Positions 9,437-19,557 of a stretch of DNA of 64,000 bases are shown here, one piece after another; the stretch's first letter is position 1; every line of letters starts with the position of its first letter. A program made the translations under genes and the position numbers. The notes beneath the pieces are model-generated. The model did not search any database, was not told the origin of the DNA, and saw only the letters and a list, made by a program, of their open reading frames with translations. This stretch comes from Agrobacterium rubi TR3 = NBRC 13261 (GTDB taxonomy: Bacteria; Pseudomonadota; Alphaproteobacteria; Rhizobiales; Rhizobiaceae): positions 1 through 64,000 of the forward strand of contig NZ_BBJU01000015.1 in NCBI RefSeq assembly GCF_000739935.1, given 5' to 3'.

Positions 9437-9465
9437 TTGCCGACAAAGCCACCTGTCTTTATAGA
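9437..9465 (+). promoter_or_regulatory. Predicted promoter of pyrB operon
   Basis: TTGCCG (9437-9442) and TATAGA (9460-9465) with a 17-bp spacer lie about 60 bp upstream of the pyrB start, in the divergent gap with the AidB-like gene. Confidence 0.55.
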
Positions 9466-9525
9466 CCCGGTGACCAAAGCCAGAGCAGCGCACCATGCTC
9501 TATTGCGACCCGGAGGACATATTCC

Positions 9526-10467
9526 ATGGTCTATTATCCCCATCGCCACCTGCTTGGCATCAAGGGGCTTTCCCATCAGGATATCACCACTCTTCTCGAC
9601 AAGGCCGACGAAGCGGTGAAAATCAGCCGCCAGCGCGAGAAGAAGACATCGACGCTGCGCGGGCTGACCCAGATCAACCTGTTCTTCGAAGCCTCCACCC
9701 GCACGCAGGCATCCTTCGAGCTTGCCGGAAAACGGCTGGGTGCCGACGTTATGAACATGTCGGTTGGCAATTCATCCGTCAAAAAAGGCGAGACGCTGAT
9801 CGACACGGCGATGACGCTGAACGCCATGCGCCCCGACGTGCTGGTGGTGCGGCATTCCTCCGCAGGTGCTGCCGCTCTTCTGGCGCAAAAAGTCGCCTGC
9901 TCGGTGGTGAATGCCGGAGATGGCCAGCACGAACACCCGACCCAGGCGCTGCTCGATGCGCTGACGATCCGCCGCGCCAAGGGCACGCTGTCTGGCATGA
10001 CGGTGGCGATCTGCGGTGACGTTCTGCATTCGCGCGTGGCCCGCTCCAATATCATTCTCTTGAACCAGATGGGCGCACGCGTTCGCGTCGTCGCGCCGCC
10101 AACGCTTTTGCCATCGGGCATCGCGGATATGAGCGTGGAAGTGTACCACGACATGAAAGAAGGCCTTGCTGGTGCCGATGTGGTGATGATGCTGCGCCTC
10201 CAGCGCGAGCGCATGTCCGGTTCCTTCGTGCCTTCGGTGCGCGAATACTTCCATTATTATGGGCTGGATGCCGAAAAGCTGAAGGCGGCCAAGGAGGATG
10301 CGCTTGTGATGCACCCCGGCCCGATGAACCGCGGTGTGGAAATCTCATCCGAAGTGGCCGATGGTCCGCAGAGCGTGATTGAAAGCCAGGTGGAAATGGG
10401 TGTGGCCGTGCGCATGGCCGTCATGGAAACGCTTCTTATCTCGCAAAACCAGGGAGAGCGCGTATGA
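9526..10467 (+). CDS. pyrB: Aspartate carbamoyltransferase catalytic subunit
   Basis: PyrB condenses carbamoyl phosphate with aspartate in the second step of pyrimidine synthesis. The 313-residue protein shows the carbamoyl-phosphate site [13 protein letters not shown] (Ser57-Thr60), then HPTQALLD and the late [12 protein letters not shown]. The ATG at 9526 follows GGAGG. It overlaps pyrC' by 4 bp, consistent with the two products forming one complex as in the PyrB/PyrC' type of enzyme. No pyrI regulatory gene is present. Confidence 0.97.
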   Translation: MVYYPHRHLLGIKGLSHQDITTLLDKADEAVKISRQREKKTSTLRGLTQINLFFEASTRTQASFELAGKRLGADVMNMSVGNSSVKKGETLIDTAMTLNAMRPDVLVVRHSSAGAAALLAQKVACSVVNAGDGQHEHPTQALLDALTIRRAKGTLSGMTVAICGDVLHSRVARSNIILLNQMGARVRVVAPPTLLPSGIADMSVEVYHDMKEGLAGADVVMMLRLQRERMSGSFVPSVREYFHYYGLDAEKLKAAKEDALVMHPGPMNRGVEISSEVADGPQSVIESQVEMGVAVRMAVMETLLISQNQGERV

Positions 10468-11753
10468 GCACCGCAACCGTTCTCAAGAATGTTCGTATTA
10501 TCGATCCATCGCGCAATCTGGATGAGGTCGGCACGATCATCATCAGTGCCGATGGCACGATCCTCGCCGCTGGGAAGGATGCGCAAAACCAGGGCGCGCC
10601 TGAAGGTGCGACTGTGCGCGATGCCAAGGGTCTGGTTGCCACGCCCGGTCTGGTGGACGCGCGTGTTTTCGTGGGTGAACCGGGTGCCGAACACCGCGAA
10701 ACCATCGAATCCGCGTCACGTGCTGCGGCAGCGGGTGGCGTGACCAGCATGATTGTGATGCCGGATACCGACCCCGTGATCGATGACATTGCGCTGGTGG
10801 AATTCGTGAAGAAGACCGCGCGTGACAAGGCGCTGGTCCATATCTATCCGGCAGCGGCGCTGACCAAGGGACTTCGCGGCGAGGAAATGACCGAATTCGG
10901 CATGTTGAAGGAAGCCGGTGCCGTTGCCTTCACCAATGGCCGCAAGGCGCTGTCCGATACGCTGGTGCTGCGACGCGCCATGACCTATGCGCGTGAATTG
11001 GACGCGGTCATTTCGCTCGAAACACGCGACCAGTATATCGGCCATGGCGACATGAACGAGGGGCTGTTTGCCAGCTGGCTTGGACTATCGGGCATTCCGA
11101 AAGAAGCTGAAATCATTCCGCTGGAGCGGGATCTGCGCATCGCGGCACTGACCCGCGCCAACTACCACGCCGCAAAGATTTCCGTACGTGAATCCGCCGA
11201 GGCGATCAGCCAAGCCAAAGCACGCGGCGTCAAAGCCACCTGCGGCATTTCCATCAACCATCTGACGCTGAACGAAAACGATATCGGCGAATACCGCACC
11301 TTCTTCAAGCTCTCCCCGCCGCTGCGCTCCGAAGACGACCGCATGGCCATGGTGGACGCGCTAAAGGATGGCACGATCGACATCATCGTCTCCTCGCACG
11401 ATCCGCAGGATGTGGACACCAAACGCCTACCGTTTTCGGATGCGGCGAGCGGTGCAATCGGGCTTGAGACCATACTGGCGGCGGCTTTGCGTCTCTATCA
11501 CAGTGACCAGGTGCCGTTGATGCGGCTGATCGATGCGCTGTCCACCCGCCCTGCCCACATCTTTGGACTGGACGCGGGCACGCTGAAGCCGGGTGCGAAG
11601 GCCGATATCACGCTGATCGATCTCGACGAGCCGTGGCTGGTTTCCGAGAAAAATCTGGTTTCGAGGTCCAAGAACACGCCATTCGAAGACGCCCGCTTTA
11701 CTGGTCGCGCCGTTGCAACCTATGTTGCGGGCAAGCTGGTGCATTCCGTATAA
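10464..11753 (+). CDS. pyrC': Dihydroorotase homologue, probably non-catalytic PyrC'
   Basis: A 429-residue member of the dihydroorotase family with the expected length and fold landmarks ([22 protein letters not shown]-type block, [23 protein letters not shown]). The metal-binding HxH of active enzymes is replaced: residues 67 and 69 are Arg and Phe. The usual HAED site reads SLETRD, the HVS site reads ISVRES, and the catalytic Asp of TDHAPH is Ser311 (SSHDPQ). It is therefore very likely inactive. Inactive PyrC' proteins next to pyrB support assembly of ATCase in other bacteria, which I infer here. An active dihydroorotase must be encoded elsewhere. Confidence 0.9.
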   Translation: MSTATVLKNVRIIDPSRNLDEVGTIIISADGTILAAGKDAQNQGAPEGATVRDAKGLVATPGLVDARVFVGEPGAEHRETIESASRAAAAGGVTSMIVMPDTDPVIDDIALVEFVKKTARDKALVHIYPAAALTKGLRGEEMTEFGMLKEAGAVAFTNGRKALSDTLVLRRAMTYARELDAVISLETRDQYIGHGDMNEGLFASWLGLSGIPKEAEIIPLERDLRIAALTRANYHAAKISVRESAEAISQAKARGVKATCGISINHLTLNENDIGEYRTFFKLSPPLRSEDDRMAMVDALKDGTIDIIVSSHDPQDVDTKRLPFSDAASGAIGLETILAAALRLYHSDQVPLMRLIDALSTRPAHIFGLDAGTLKPGAKADITLIDLDEPWLVSEKNLVSRSKNTPFEDARFTGRAVATYVAGKLVHSV

Positions 11754-11786
11754 GAAAACGATCCGCAGGACCGAGGGGACCGAGTA

Positions 11787-12404
11787 ATGACCGCATTGAC
11801 TGACTGGCAGACAGCGCCTGCGCTTCTCGCCCTTGCTGCCCTGATCGGCTATTTGCTGGGGTCCATTCCGTTCGGGTTGATCCTGACGCGGGCGGCGGGT
11901 CTGGGGGATGTTCGCAATATCGGCTCGGGCAATATCGGCGCGACCAATGTGCTGCGCACCGGCAACAAGAAGCTGGCAGCGGCGACTTTGTTGCTGGATG
12001 CGTTGAAGGGGACTGCTGCGGTTCTCATTGCCCACAAACTTTGGGGGTATGAGGCCTCGCTGGTGGCGGGCTTCTTTGCGTTTCTCGGGCACCTGTTTCC
12101 GGTGTGGCTGGGCTTCAAGGGCGGCAAGGGTGTGGCGGTTTATATCGGCGTGCTCTTAGGGGCTGCACCGCTGATGATGCTGGCCTTTGCTGCGATCTGG
12201 ATTGCGACCGCATTTCTTACCAAATATTCCTCTCTCTCCGCACTGGTTGCAATGCTTGTCATTCCGGTTGCATTGTGGATAGTAGGACCGGAGAAAACGG
12301 CTCTGCTTGTGACGCTGCTCAGCGTTATCTCCTGGTATATGCACCGGGAAAACATCAAGCGGTTGCTGGCGGGGACTGAAAGCAAGATCGGTAAAAAGGG
12401 CTGA
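11787..12404 (+). CDS. plsY: Glycerol-3-phosphate acyltransferase PlsY
   Basis: PlsY moves an acyl group from acyl-phosphate to glycerol 3-phosphate, the first step of phospholipid synthesis, in the inner membrane. The 205-residue protein is a multispan membrane protein. It has the three family motifs: GSIPFGLI, then [14 protein letters not shown], and [17 protein letters not shown]. It follows pyrC' by 33 bp and precedes dprA by 32 bp. Confidence 0.95.
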   Translation: MTALTDWQTAPALLALAALIGYLLGSIPFGLILTRAAGLGDVRNIGSGNIGATNVLRTGNKKLAAATLLLDALKGTAAVLIAHKLWGYEASLVAGFFAFLGHLFPVWLGFKGGKGVAVYIGVLLGAAPLMMLAFAAIWIATAFLTKYSSLSALVAMLVIPVALWIVGPEKTALLVTLLSVISWYMHRENIKRLLAGTESKIGKKG

Positions 12405-12436
12405 GGCCATTCCTCTTGCCCTGACGGGGGCGAGAC

Positions 12437-13579
12437 ATGCCGCATGATGGCGAAACGAAGCGCGGCATTGCGCTGACTGACAGGCAACGCGTCGCGTGGT
12501 TGCGGCTGATCCGTAGCGACAATATCGGCCCCGTCACCTTTCGCGAACTCATCAACCATTTCGGAAGCGCGGAAAAGGCGCTGGACGCCCTGCCCGACCT
12601 TTCGCGCCGGGGTGGATCGGCGCGCAGCCCGCGCATTGCGACTGTTGCCGAGGTGGAACGGGAGATCGAGGCGGCCGAAAAATTCGGGGCGCGATTCGTC
12701 GGCATCGGGGAGCCGGATTATCCACCGGCATTGCGCGAGATCGACGGTGCGCCACCGATCATTTCCATGAAGGGATCGGGCCGCACGGCTGTTCGACCAT
12801 CCATCGGCATTGTCGGCTCGCGCAACTCCTCCATCAATGGTTCGAAGTTTGCGGCCATGCTAGCGCGGCAGTGCGGACAGGCGGGTTATACCATCGCATC
12901 CGGCCTTGCCCGTGGCATCGATGCGGCGGCACATGCTGCCTGCCTTTCAACGGGTACGGTCGCCATGCTGGCAGGCGGGCTGGACAAACCCTACCCGCCC
13001 GAAAATCTGCGGCTGCTGGATGAGATCTATGGCAATGACGGCGCCAGCATCAGCGAAATGCCGTTTGGATGGGAGCCCCGCGCGCGGGATTTTCCGCGTC
13101 GCAACCGGCTGATCGCTGGCGTTTCCATGGGCGTGCTGATCGTGGAGGCGGCCGACAGGTCTGGGTCGCTGATCACAGCACGGTTGGCAGGCGAGTTCGG
13201 GCGTCTCGTCTTTGCCGTGCCCGGCTCGCCGCTGGACGCGCGTTGCCATGGCACCAACCGGCTGATCAAGGATGGCGCGATGCTGGTGACGGAGGCCGCC
13301 GACATTCTGGATGCGCTGCGGCCGTTGATGGAGCCGTCTCTGCCTGTTCAGCACATTGCCAAGGAAAGCTCCGAGGAGATGGAGATATCGCCACCGCGTG
13401 ACGATGATCGCAGCATTATCGCGTCGGCACTGGGGCCTTCGCCTGTCGAAACGGATGACATCATTCGCCACACGGGACTGCCTGCCTCCACCGTTTATCT
13501 CGTTCTGCTTGAACTCGACATCGCCGGTCGATTAAATCGGCATTCCGCGGGTCGAGTTTCGCTTGACATGAGCGACTGA
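12437..13579 (+). CDS. dprA: DNA processing protein DprA
   Basis: DprA binds incoming single-stranded DNA and loads RecA. The 380-residue protein has a SAM-like N-terminal region, a Rossmann core with GIVGSRNSS, SGLARGIDAAAH and AGGLDKPYPPEN, and a C-terminal winged-helix domain from about residue 315 (DDIIRHTGLPASTVYLVLLELD). A GGGGGCGAG ribosome site precedes the ATG. Its last 48 bp overlap a convergent small gene. Confidence 0.95.
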   Translation: MPHDGETKRGIALTDRQRVAWLRLIRSDNIGPVTFRELINHFGSAEKALDALPDLSRRGGSARSPRIATVAEVEREIEAAEKFGARFVGIGEPDYPPALREIDGAPPIISMKGSGRTAVRPSIGIVGSRNSSINGSKFAAMLARQCGQAGYTIASGLARGIDAAAHAACLSTGTVAMLAGGLDKPYPPENLRLLDEIYGNDGASISEMPFGWEPRARDFPRRNRLIAGVSMGVLIVEAADRSGSLITARLAGEFGRLVFAVPGSPLDARCHGTNRLIKDGAMLVTEAADILDALRPLMEPSLPVQHIAKESSEEMEISPPRDDDRSIIASALGPSPVETDDIIRHTGLPASTVYLVLLELDIAGRLNRHSAGRVSLDMSD

Positions 13580-13768
13580 TAGCTTGCGCCGGCCCGACTG
13601 AATGTCTCCTGCCTCAATATAAGCCATTTCGATAAGGTAACATAGCATGTCGGCGCCTTCGCGCTCGGCAACCGCCCGCAGTTCAGCAAGCATCTCTCTG
13701 ATGTAAGCGAGATTTTCTGACGTCTGCTCTTCCCTGTTCTGGCTGCTGTTTTTTGCATTCACGACCAT
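13532..13768 (-). CDS. Conserved small protein of unknown function
   Basis: A 78-residue soluble protein. The start at 13768 is chosen because GAGG stands five bases upstream; a longer frame to 13831 lacks such a site. The helical central part (LAYIREMLAELRAVAE, then GADMLCYLIEMAYIEAGD) looks like a conserved core I recall from Rhizobiales hypothetical proteins. It is convergent with dprA and overlaps it by 48 bp. No function can be assigned. Confidence 0.75.
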   Translation of the reverse strand: MVVNAKNSSQNREEQTSENLAYIREMLAELRAVAEREGADMLCYLIEMAYIEAGDIQSGRRKLSVAHVKRNSTRGMPI

Positions 13769-13896
13769 ATTGACCTCGATTGAACCATCAAAACGCAATG
13801 TCTGAAAAAGAGCATCACGATACTGAGGCAACTATAACTTGTTTATCTATAATTGCAAACCAGTTTTAAATCACCAAAAGGTTGCATCTTGTTGTA

Positions 13897-14028
13897 ATGG
13901 CAGAAAAACGCCCCTTGCCTCTTGACCCAAGCGCATTACCTGTCCATGTCGAAATAAAGGGCGCCCTGTTGCACGTCGAAAAACGGCAGGGCATGTTAAC
14001 GGGCAAGTTCCGAAAGAAGAAAATATGA
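13897..14028 (+). CDS. Candidate 43-residue ORF coupled to topA
   Basis: A 43-codon ORF in front of topA. Its stop overlaps the topA start in ATGA, so ribosomes could pass from one to the other; topA itself has only a weak GAAAGAAG site. The product is basic, with a central segment LPVHVEIKGALLHVEKRQG and a KFRKKKI tail. No good Shine-Dalgarno is seen for the small ORF itself. A perfect TATAAT hexamer at 13848-13853 suggests transcription begins just upstream, so the ORF would lie in the topA leader. Confidence 0.4.
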   Translation: MAEKRPLPLDPSALPVHVEIKGALLHVEKRQGMLTGKFRKKKI

Positions 14029-16742
14029 ATGTCGTCGTCGTAGAATCACCGGCAAAAGCCAAGACGATCAACAAGTATCTTGGCCCAGGCTATAAGGTGC
14101 TCGCCTCGTTTGGCCACGTTCGCGATCTTCCCGCAAAAGATGGCTCGGTGCTTCCCGATCAGGATTTCGAAATGACGTGGGAGGTCGATCCGGCCTCGCA
14201 AAAGCGCATGAAGGAAATCGCCGATGCCGTGAAGGCATCCGACGGATTGTTTCTCGCGACCGACCCGGATCGCGAAGGGGAAGCCATTTCCTGGCACGTT
14301 CTCGATCTGCTGCGAAAGAAGAAGGTGATCGGCGACAAGCCGGTGAAGCGCGTCGTGTTCAACGCCATCACCAAGAAGGCCGTGCTCGACGCGATGGCCG
14401 ATCCGCGCGATATCGATATCCCGCTGGTGGATGCCTATCTCGCCCGCCGTGCGCTCGACTATCTCGTTGGCTTCAATCTTTCCCCCGTTTTGTGGCGCAA
14501 GCTGCCGGGTGCGCGTTCGGCTGGCCGTGTTCAGTCGGTATCGCTGCGTCTGGTCTGCGACCGGGAATCGGAAATCGAGCGGTTCGTATCGGAGGAATAC
14601 TGGAACATCTCGGCACTGTTGAAGACGCCGCGTGGTGACGACTTCGAGGCCAAGCTGGTCTCTGCCGATGGCAAGCGCTTGCAGGGTCGGTCGGTGAAAA
14701 CCGGTGACGATGCCAACAGGTTGAAGACATTGCTGGAGGGTGCGACCTATACCGTCGATACGGTCGAGGCCAAGCCCGTCAAGCGCAATCCCGGCCCTCC
14801 TTTCACCACATCGACGCTCCAGCAGGCCGCATCGTCGCGCATGGGCTTTTCCGCCTCGCGCACCATGCAGGTTGCGCAGCGTCTCTATGAAGGTATCGAC
14901 ATCGGCGGCGAGACTGTCGGTCTCATTACCTACATGCGTACCGATGGCGTGCAGATGGCACCCGAAGCCATCGATGCCGCACGCAGCGCAATCGGCGAAC
15001 AGTTCGGTGCCCGTTACGTGCCGGACAAGGCACGCATCTACTCGACTAAAGCCAAGAACGCCCAGGAAGCGCACGAAGCCATTCGCCCAACGGACTTCAG
15101 CCGCACGCCGGATCAGGTCAAGAAATACCTCGATGCCGACCAGTTGCGTCTCTACGAACTGGTCTGGAAGCGCGGTATCGCCAGCCAGATGGCGTCCGCC
15201 GAAATCGAGCGGACGACGGTCGAGATTCTCGCCGATAACAAGGGTGAGAAGGCTGGCCTTCGCGCTGTCGGTTCGGTCATCCGCTTCGATGGCTTCATAG
15301 CCGCCTATACCGACCAGAAGGAAGATGGCGAGCAGAGCGACGATGGCGACGAAGATGGCCGTCTGCCGCAGATCAATGCCCGCGAAAGCCTCGCCAAGCA
15401 GAAGATCAACGCCAGCCAGCACTTCACCGAGCCGCCACCGCGCTACTCGGAAGCCTCGCTGATCAAGAAGATGGAAGAGCTCGGCATCGGTCGCCCGTCT
15501 ACTTATGCGGCAACGCTGAAGACGCTGAGCGACCGTGAATATATCATTGTCGACAAGCGCAAGCTGGTGCCGCATTCGCGTGGACGGCTGGTGACGGCGT
15601 TCCTCGAAAGCTTCTTCACGAAATACGTGGAATACGACTTCACCGCCGATCTGGAAGAAAAGCTCGACCGAATCTCTGCGGGTGAGCTGGACTGGAAGCA
15701 GGTTCTTCGCGATTTCTGGAAGGACTTTTTCGCGCAGATCGAAGACACAAAGGAACTGCGCGTTACCAACGTGCTGGATGCCTTGAACGAGGTTCTGGCA
15801 CCTTTGGTGTTCCCGGCCCGAGAAGATGGCTCCGATCCACGCATCTGCCAGGTGTGCGGAACGGGCAATCTGTCGCTGAAGCTTGGCAAATACGGCGCTT
15901 TCGTCGGCTGCTCCAACTACCCGGAATGCAATTTCACCCGCCAGCTGAACTCGGATGGTGCTGAGGCGGAAGCTGCTGCCCTCAACGAGCCAAAGGCGCT
16001 GGGTGCAGACCCGCATACGGGCGAAGAGCTGACGCTGCGGTCAGGTCGTTTCGGGCCTTACATTCAGCGTGGCGAGGGCAAGGAAGCCAAGCGTTCGTCG
16101 CTGCCGAAGGGTTGGGCGCCTGACGACATCGACCACGAAAAGGCTCTGGCGCTCATCAACCTGCCGCGCGATATCGGCAAGCACCCGGAATCCGGCAAGA
16201 TGATTTCTGCGGGACTTGGTCGTTATGGGCCGTTCCTGCTGCATGACGGCGGTTATGCCAACCTCGAAAGCATCGAGGATGTGTTCTCGATTGGTCTGAA
16301 CCGCGCAGTAACCGTGATTGCCGAAAAGAAGGCGTCGCCGGGCCGTGGGCGTTCGTCCACGCCTGCCGCGCTGAAGGAACTGGGCGACCACCCGGATGGC
16401 GGCGCGATTACCGTTCGGGATGGCAAGTATGGGCCTTACGTCAACTGGGGCAAGGTCAATGCGACCATTCCCAAGGCGCAGGCGCCTGACACGGTGACGC
16501 TGGACGAAGCGCTGGTTCTGATTGCAGAGCGGATTGCCAAGACCGGCACCGGCAGCAACGGCAAGCCCGTGAAGGCCAAGAAGGCTGCGGCACCGAAGAA
16601 GGCCACCAAGGCTGCCAGCGCCGATGGCGAGACCAAAGCCAAGGCGAAGCCAAAGGCTGCGGCCAAAAGTAAAACGGCTGCGAAGCCCAAAACGGCTGCC
16701 AAACCAAAGGCAGCACCCAAAGCGAAGAAGGCAGAATCTTGA
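14025..16742 (+). CDS. topA: DNA topoisomerase I
   Basis: Type IA topoisomerase that relaxes negative supercoils. The 905-residue protein has a Toprim domain (Glu7 in VVVESPAKAK, Asp80-Asp82-Glu84 in TDPDREGE) and the catalytic Tyr303 in GLITYMRTDG. It has a single four-cysteine zinc finger (CQVCG to CSNYPEC at about residues 608-635) and several degenerate C-terminal repeats of the 'GRFGPYIQ' type. The last 50 residues are a Lys/Ala-rich tail, usual in alphaproteobacteria and expected to bind DNA. It shares 4 bp with rnr. Confidence 0.97.
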   Translation: MNVVVVESPAKAKTINKYLGPGYKVLASFGHVRDLPAKDGSVLPDQDFEMTWEVDPASQKRMKEIADAVKASDGLFLATDPDREGEAISWHVLDLLRKKKVIGDKPVKRVVFNAITKKAVLDAMADPRDIDIPLVDAYLARRALDYLVGFNLSPVLWRKLPGARSAGRVQSVSLRLVCDRESEIERFVSEEYWNISALLKTPRGDDFEAKLVSADGKRLQGRSVKTGDDANRLKTLLEGATYTVDTVEAKPVKRNPGPPFTTSTLQQAASSRMGFSASRTMQVAQRLYEGIDIGGETVGLITYMRTDGVQMAPEAIDAARSAIGEQFGARYVPDKARIYSTKAKNAQEAHEAIRPTDFSRTPDQVKKYLDADQLRLYELVWKRGIASQMASAEIERTTVEILADNKGEKAGLRAVGSVIRFDGFIAAYTDQKEDGEQSDDGDEDGRLPQINARESLAKQKINASQHFTEPPPRYSEASLIKKMEELGIGRPSTYAATLKTLSDREYIIVDKRKLVPHSRGRLVTAFLESFFTKYVEYDFTADLEEKLDRISAGELDWKQVLRDFWKDFFAQIEDTKELRVTNVLDALNEVLAPLVFPAREDGSDPRICQVCGTGNLSLKLGKYGAFVGCSNYPECNFTRQLNSDGAEAEAAALNEPKALGADPHTGEELTLRSGRFGPYIQRGEGKEAKRSSLPKGWAPDDIDHEKALALINLPRDIGKHPESGKMISAGLGRYGPFLLHDGGYANLESIEDVFSIGLNRAVTVIAEKKASPGRGRSSTPAALKELGDHPDGGAITVRDGKYGPYVNWGKVNATIPKAQAPDTVTLDEALVLIAERIAKTGTGSNGKPVKAKKAAAPKKATKAASADGETKAKAKPKAAAKSKTAAKPKTAAKPKAAPKAKKAES

Positions 16743-19090
16743 GCAAAGCACCGCGTAAAACATCCGGTTCGGCGGGCGATGGCTTCGGCCGCACCGGTCG
16801 CGGGAAAAAAGTTCTCGAATCTGCTGGCATCATCCACGGCGAGGTTCCACCGCGCGATGTGCTGCTGAAGTTCATCGCCGAACATCCTGACCAGGCCTCC
16901 AAGCGTGAAATCGCCAAGGCCTTCGGGCTGAAGGGTGAAACGCGCATCGTGCTGAAGGCTCTGCTGAAAGAGCTTGAGACCGATGGCATGGTTCACAAAA
17001 GCCGCAAGTCGCTGATGCGTCCGGGCGGTCTGCCGCCTGTGACCGTTCTCGACATTACCACCCGCGACAAGGATGGCGGCCTGATCGGCCGTCCTGCCGA
17101 ATGGCCGGACGAGAACGGAGCGGCGCCTGCCGTCATCATCCGCCAATCCTCTGCCGACCGGCAAAAGGGCAAAGCCCCTGTTGGCGGCATTGGCGACCGA
17201 GTGCTGGCCAAGATTTTTCCATCCAAGGAAGTCGGCGGCCCGGCCTATACGGCGCGCATCATCAAGCTGATCGACAGACGTCAGGGCGCATCGCTGGGTG
17301 TGTTCAAGGAAACGCCGGGTGGCGGCGGTCGTCTGATGCCGATCGAACGGCGCGGCGATGAGATGGTCATCGATCCCGATGGCGTCGGCGATGCCAAGGA
17401 CGGCGATCTGGTCGAGGTGGAAACCTCGCGCAACAGCGGTCGTTATGGTCTCCCGCGTGCCAAGGTTCTTTCCGTCGTCGGCTCTGTCGCGTCTGAAAAA
17501 GCGATCTCGATGATCGCCATTCACGCCCACGGCATTCCGCACATCTTCCCATCGGACGTGCTGGCGGCAGCGGATGCAGCCAAGGCAGCGACGATGGCGC
17601 ATCGTGAGGACTGGCGCAAACTGCCGCTCATCACCATCGACCCTGCCGATGCCAAGGACCATGACGACGCCGTTTATGCGGAGCTGGACCCCTCGCCCGA
17701 TAACCCGGATGGCGTGATCGTCACCGTGGCGATTGCCGATGTGTCCTACTACATTCGTTCCGGCTCACCGCTGGATCGTGAAGCGCTGAAGCGCGGCAAT
17801 TCGGTCTACTTCCCCGACCGCGTCGTGCCGATGCTGCCGGAGCGTATTTCGAACGATCTATGCTCGTTGAAGGAAGGCGTGGATCGTCCGGCGCTTGCCG
17901 TGCGGATGGTGTTTTCCAAGGAAGGCCGCAAGGCCAGCCACACTTTCCATCGCATCATGATGAAGAGTGCAGCCAAGCTCTCCTACCAGCAGGCGCAGGC
18001 AGCCATCGACGGCAACCCTGATGACAAGACCGGCCCGATGCTGGAGCCGATCCTGCGGCCTCTGTGGCATGCCTATGAGGTGATGAAGATCGGTCGCGAC
18101 CGTCGCCAGCCGCTTGAGCTGGATATGCCGGAACGCAAGATAATCCTTAAAGCGGATGGCACGGTTGACCGTGTGCATGTTCCTGAACGTCTTGATGCGC
18201 ATAAGCTGATCGAAGAGATGATGATCCAGGCCAATGTGTGTGCGGCCGAAACGCTGGAGCTGAAAAAGCAGCGTCTGGTCTACCGCGTGCATGATGCGCC
18301 GACGATTGCCAAGCAGGAGGTGCTGCGCGAGTTCCTCAACACCATCGGCTATTCGCTGGTCAAGGGCGGGCAGGTTCGCGCCAATTCCTTTAACGGTATT
18401 TTGGCGCGCGCGCTGGATACGCCGCACCAGATCATCGTCAACGAAATGGTGCTGCGCTCGCAGAGCCAAGCGATCTACAGCCCTGACAATATCGGCCATT
18501 TCGGCCTGAACCTGATGAAATACGCGCATTTCACCTCACCGATCCGCCGTTATGCCGACCTTATCGTGCACCGTGCGCTGGTAGGTTCATTGGGCTTAGG
18601 CGAAGGCGGCATTACCCCGCAGGAAGAAGCGACGCTGGCCGATGTGGCGGCTGAAATCTCGACCTTCGAGCGGCGCGCCATGGCGGCGGAACGCGATACG
18701 GTCAACCGGCTGATTGCGCATCACCTGTCGCAAAGTGTTGGCGAGGAATTCGAGGGCCGGGTCGGCGGTGTCACCAAGGCGGGACTATTTGTCGCGCTGC
18801 CGCAGTTTGGCGCTGACGGATTTGTTCCTATATCTACGCTGGGTACGGACTATTACATCTATGACGAGGCGCATCAGGCTCTGACGGGTGAAAAGACCGG
18901 ACTTGGCTACCAGCTGGGCGATACGGTTCAGGTTCGCCTGGCTGAGGCCGTACCGCTTGCCGGTGCCTTGCGGTTTGAAGTGTTGAACGAAGGCAAGAAA
19001 ATGCCTGCGGCGACACGCTCCTTCCACAAGACGACACGGCGCACCAGCGGCCCGACACCCGGCACAAGGCCGCCACGCAGACGCAGATAA
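16739..19090 (+). CDS. rnr: Ribonuclease R
   Basis: A 783-residue 3'-5' exoribonuclease that degrades structured RNA. The RNB catalytic motif is DPADAKDHDDAVY at residues 301-313. The C terminus contains an S1 domain (EFEGRVGGVTKAGLFVAL) and a basic tail. The start is a TTG at 16739 that overlaps the topA stop as TTGA; the frame is closed shortly upstream and no good ATG is available nearby. Translation is probably coupled to topA. The N-terminal region up to residue 90 resembles a winged helix. Confidence 0.93.
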   Translation: MSKAPRKTSGSAGDGFGRTGRGKKVLESAGIIHGEVPPRDVLLKFIAEHPDQASKREIAKAFGLKGETRIVLKALLKELETDGMVHKSRKSLMRPGGLPPVTVLDITTRDKDGGLIGRPAEWPDENGAAPAVIIRQSSADRQKGKAPVGGIGDRVLAKIFPSKEVGGPAYTARIIKLIDRRQGASLGVFKETPGGGGRLMPIERRGDEMVIDPDGVGDAKDGDLVEVETSRNSGRYGLPRAKVLSVVGSVASEKAISMIAIHAHGIPHIFPSDVLAAADAAKAATMAHREDWRKLPLITIDPADAKDHDDAVYAELDPSPDNPDGVIVTVAIADVSYYIRSGSPLDREALKRGNSVYFPDRVVPMLPERISNDLCSLKEGVDRPALAVRMVFSKEGRKASHTFHRIMMKSAAKLSYQQAQAAIDGNPDDKTGPMLEPILRPLWHAYEVMKIGRDRRQPLELDMPERKIILKADGTVDRVHVPERLDAHKLIEEMMIQANVCAAETLELKKQRLVYRVHDAPTIAKQEVLREFLNTIGYSLVKGGQVRANSFNGILARALDTPHQIIVNEMVLRSQSQAIYSPDNIGHFGLNLMKYAHFTSPIRRYADLIVHRALVGSLGLGEGGITPQEEATLADVAAEISTFERRAMAAERDTVNRLIAHHLSQSVGEEFEGRVGGVTKAGLFVALPQFGADGFVPISTLGTDYYIYDEAHQALTGEKTGLGYQLGDTVQVRLAEAVPLAGALRFEVLNEGKKMPAATRSFHKTTRRTSGPTPGTRPPRRRR

Positions 19091-19110
19091 CAGGTCCAGA
19101 GGACAAGCGC

Positions 19111-19551
19111 ATGACGACGACCGAGACGCAGACAGTGCAGTATGGTGGCAAACCGGAAGACCGTCCGCTTGGTCGCTCGATCATGCGCGGCATTCTGAGC
19201 CGCTGCCCCGCCTGTGGCAACGGCCACCTGTTCCGCGCCTGGCTGAAGCCGGTGGATGAGTGCGCATCCTGTGGCGAAGACATGCACCACCAGCGCTCCG
19301 ACGATCTACCGCCCTATATCTCAATCATGATTCTCGGCCACGTTGCCGTTGGCGGCTTCATGATGACCGATACGGTGTTTCTGGTGCCGATGTGGGTTCA
19401 CTTCGCCATCTGGGTGCCGATCACCATTCTGGTTGCATTGTTGACCATCCAGCCGATCAAGGGCGGCGTCATCGGCCTGCAATGGGCATTGAAGATGCAC
19501 GGCTTCAGCAATGAGCCGGAAAAAGAACAGATCGACGGCTCGTCTCAATGA
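19111..19551 (+). CDS. DUF983 membrane protein
   Basis: A 146-residue protein with an N-terminal zinc-ribbon (CPACGNGHLF and CASCGED) followed by two hydrophobic segments at about residues 70-90 and 94-112, the layout of DUF983. AGAGGAC precedes the ATG. It lies 20 bp after rnr in the same run. The family has no known function. Confidence 0.88.
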   Translation: MTTTETQTVQYGGKPEDRPLGRSIMRGILSRCPACGNGHLFRAWLKPVDECASCGEDMHHQRSDDLPPYISIMILGHVAVGGFMMTDTVFLVPMWVHFAIWVPITILVALLTIQPIKGGVIGLQWALKMHGFSNEPEKEQIDGSSQ

Positions 19552-19557
19552 CATGGT

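Noticed and set aside
14046..16016. 656-codon minus-strand ORF antisense to topA
   Set aside because: Shadow of topA codons; no ribosome site and no family resemblance.
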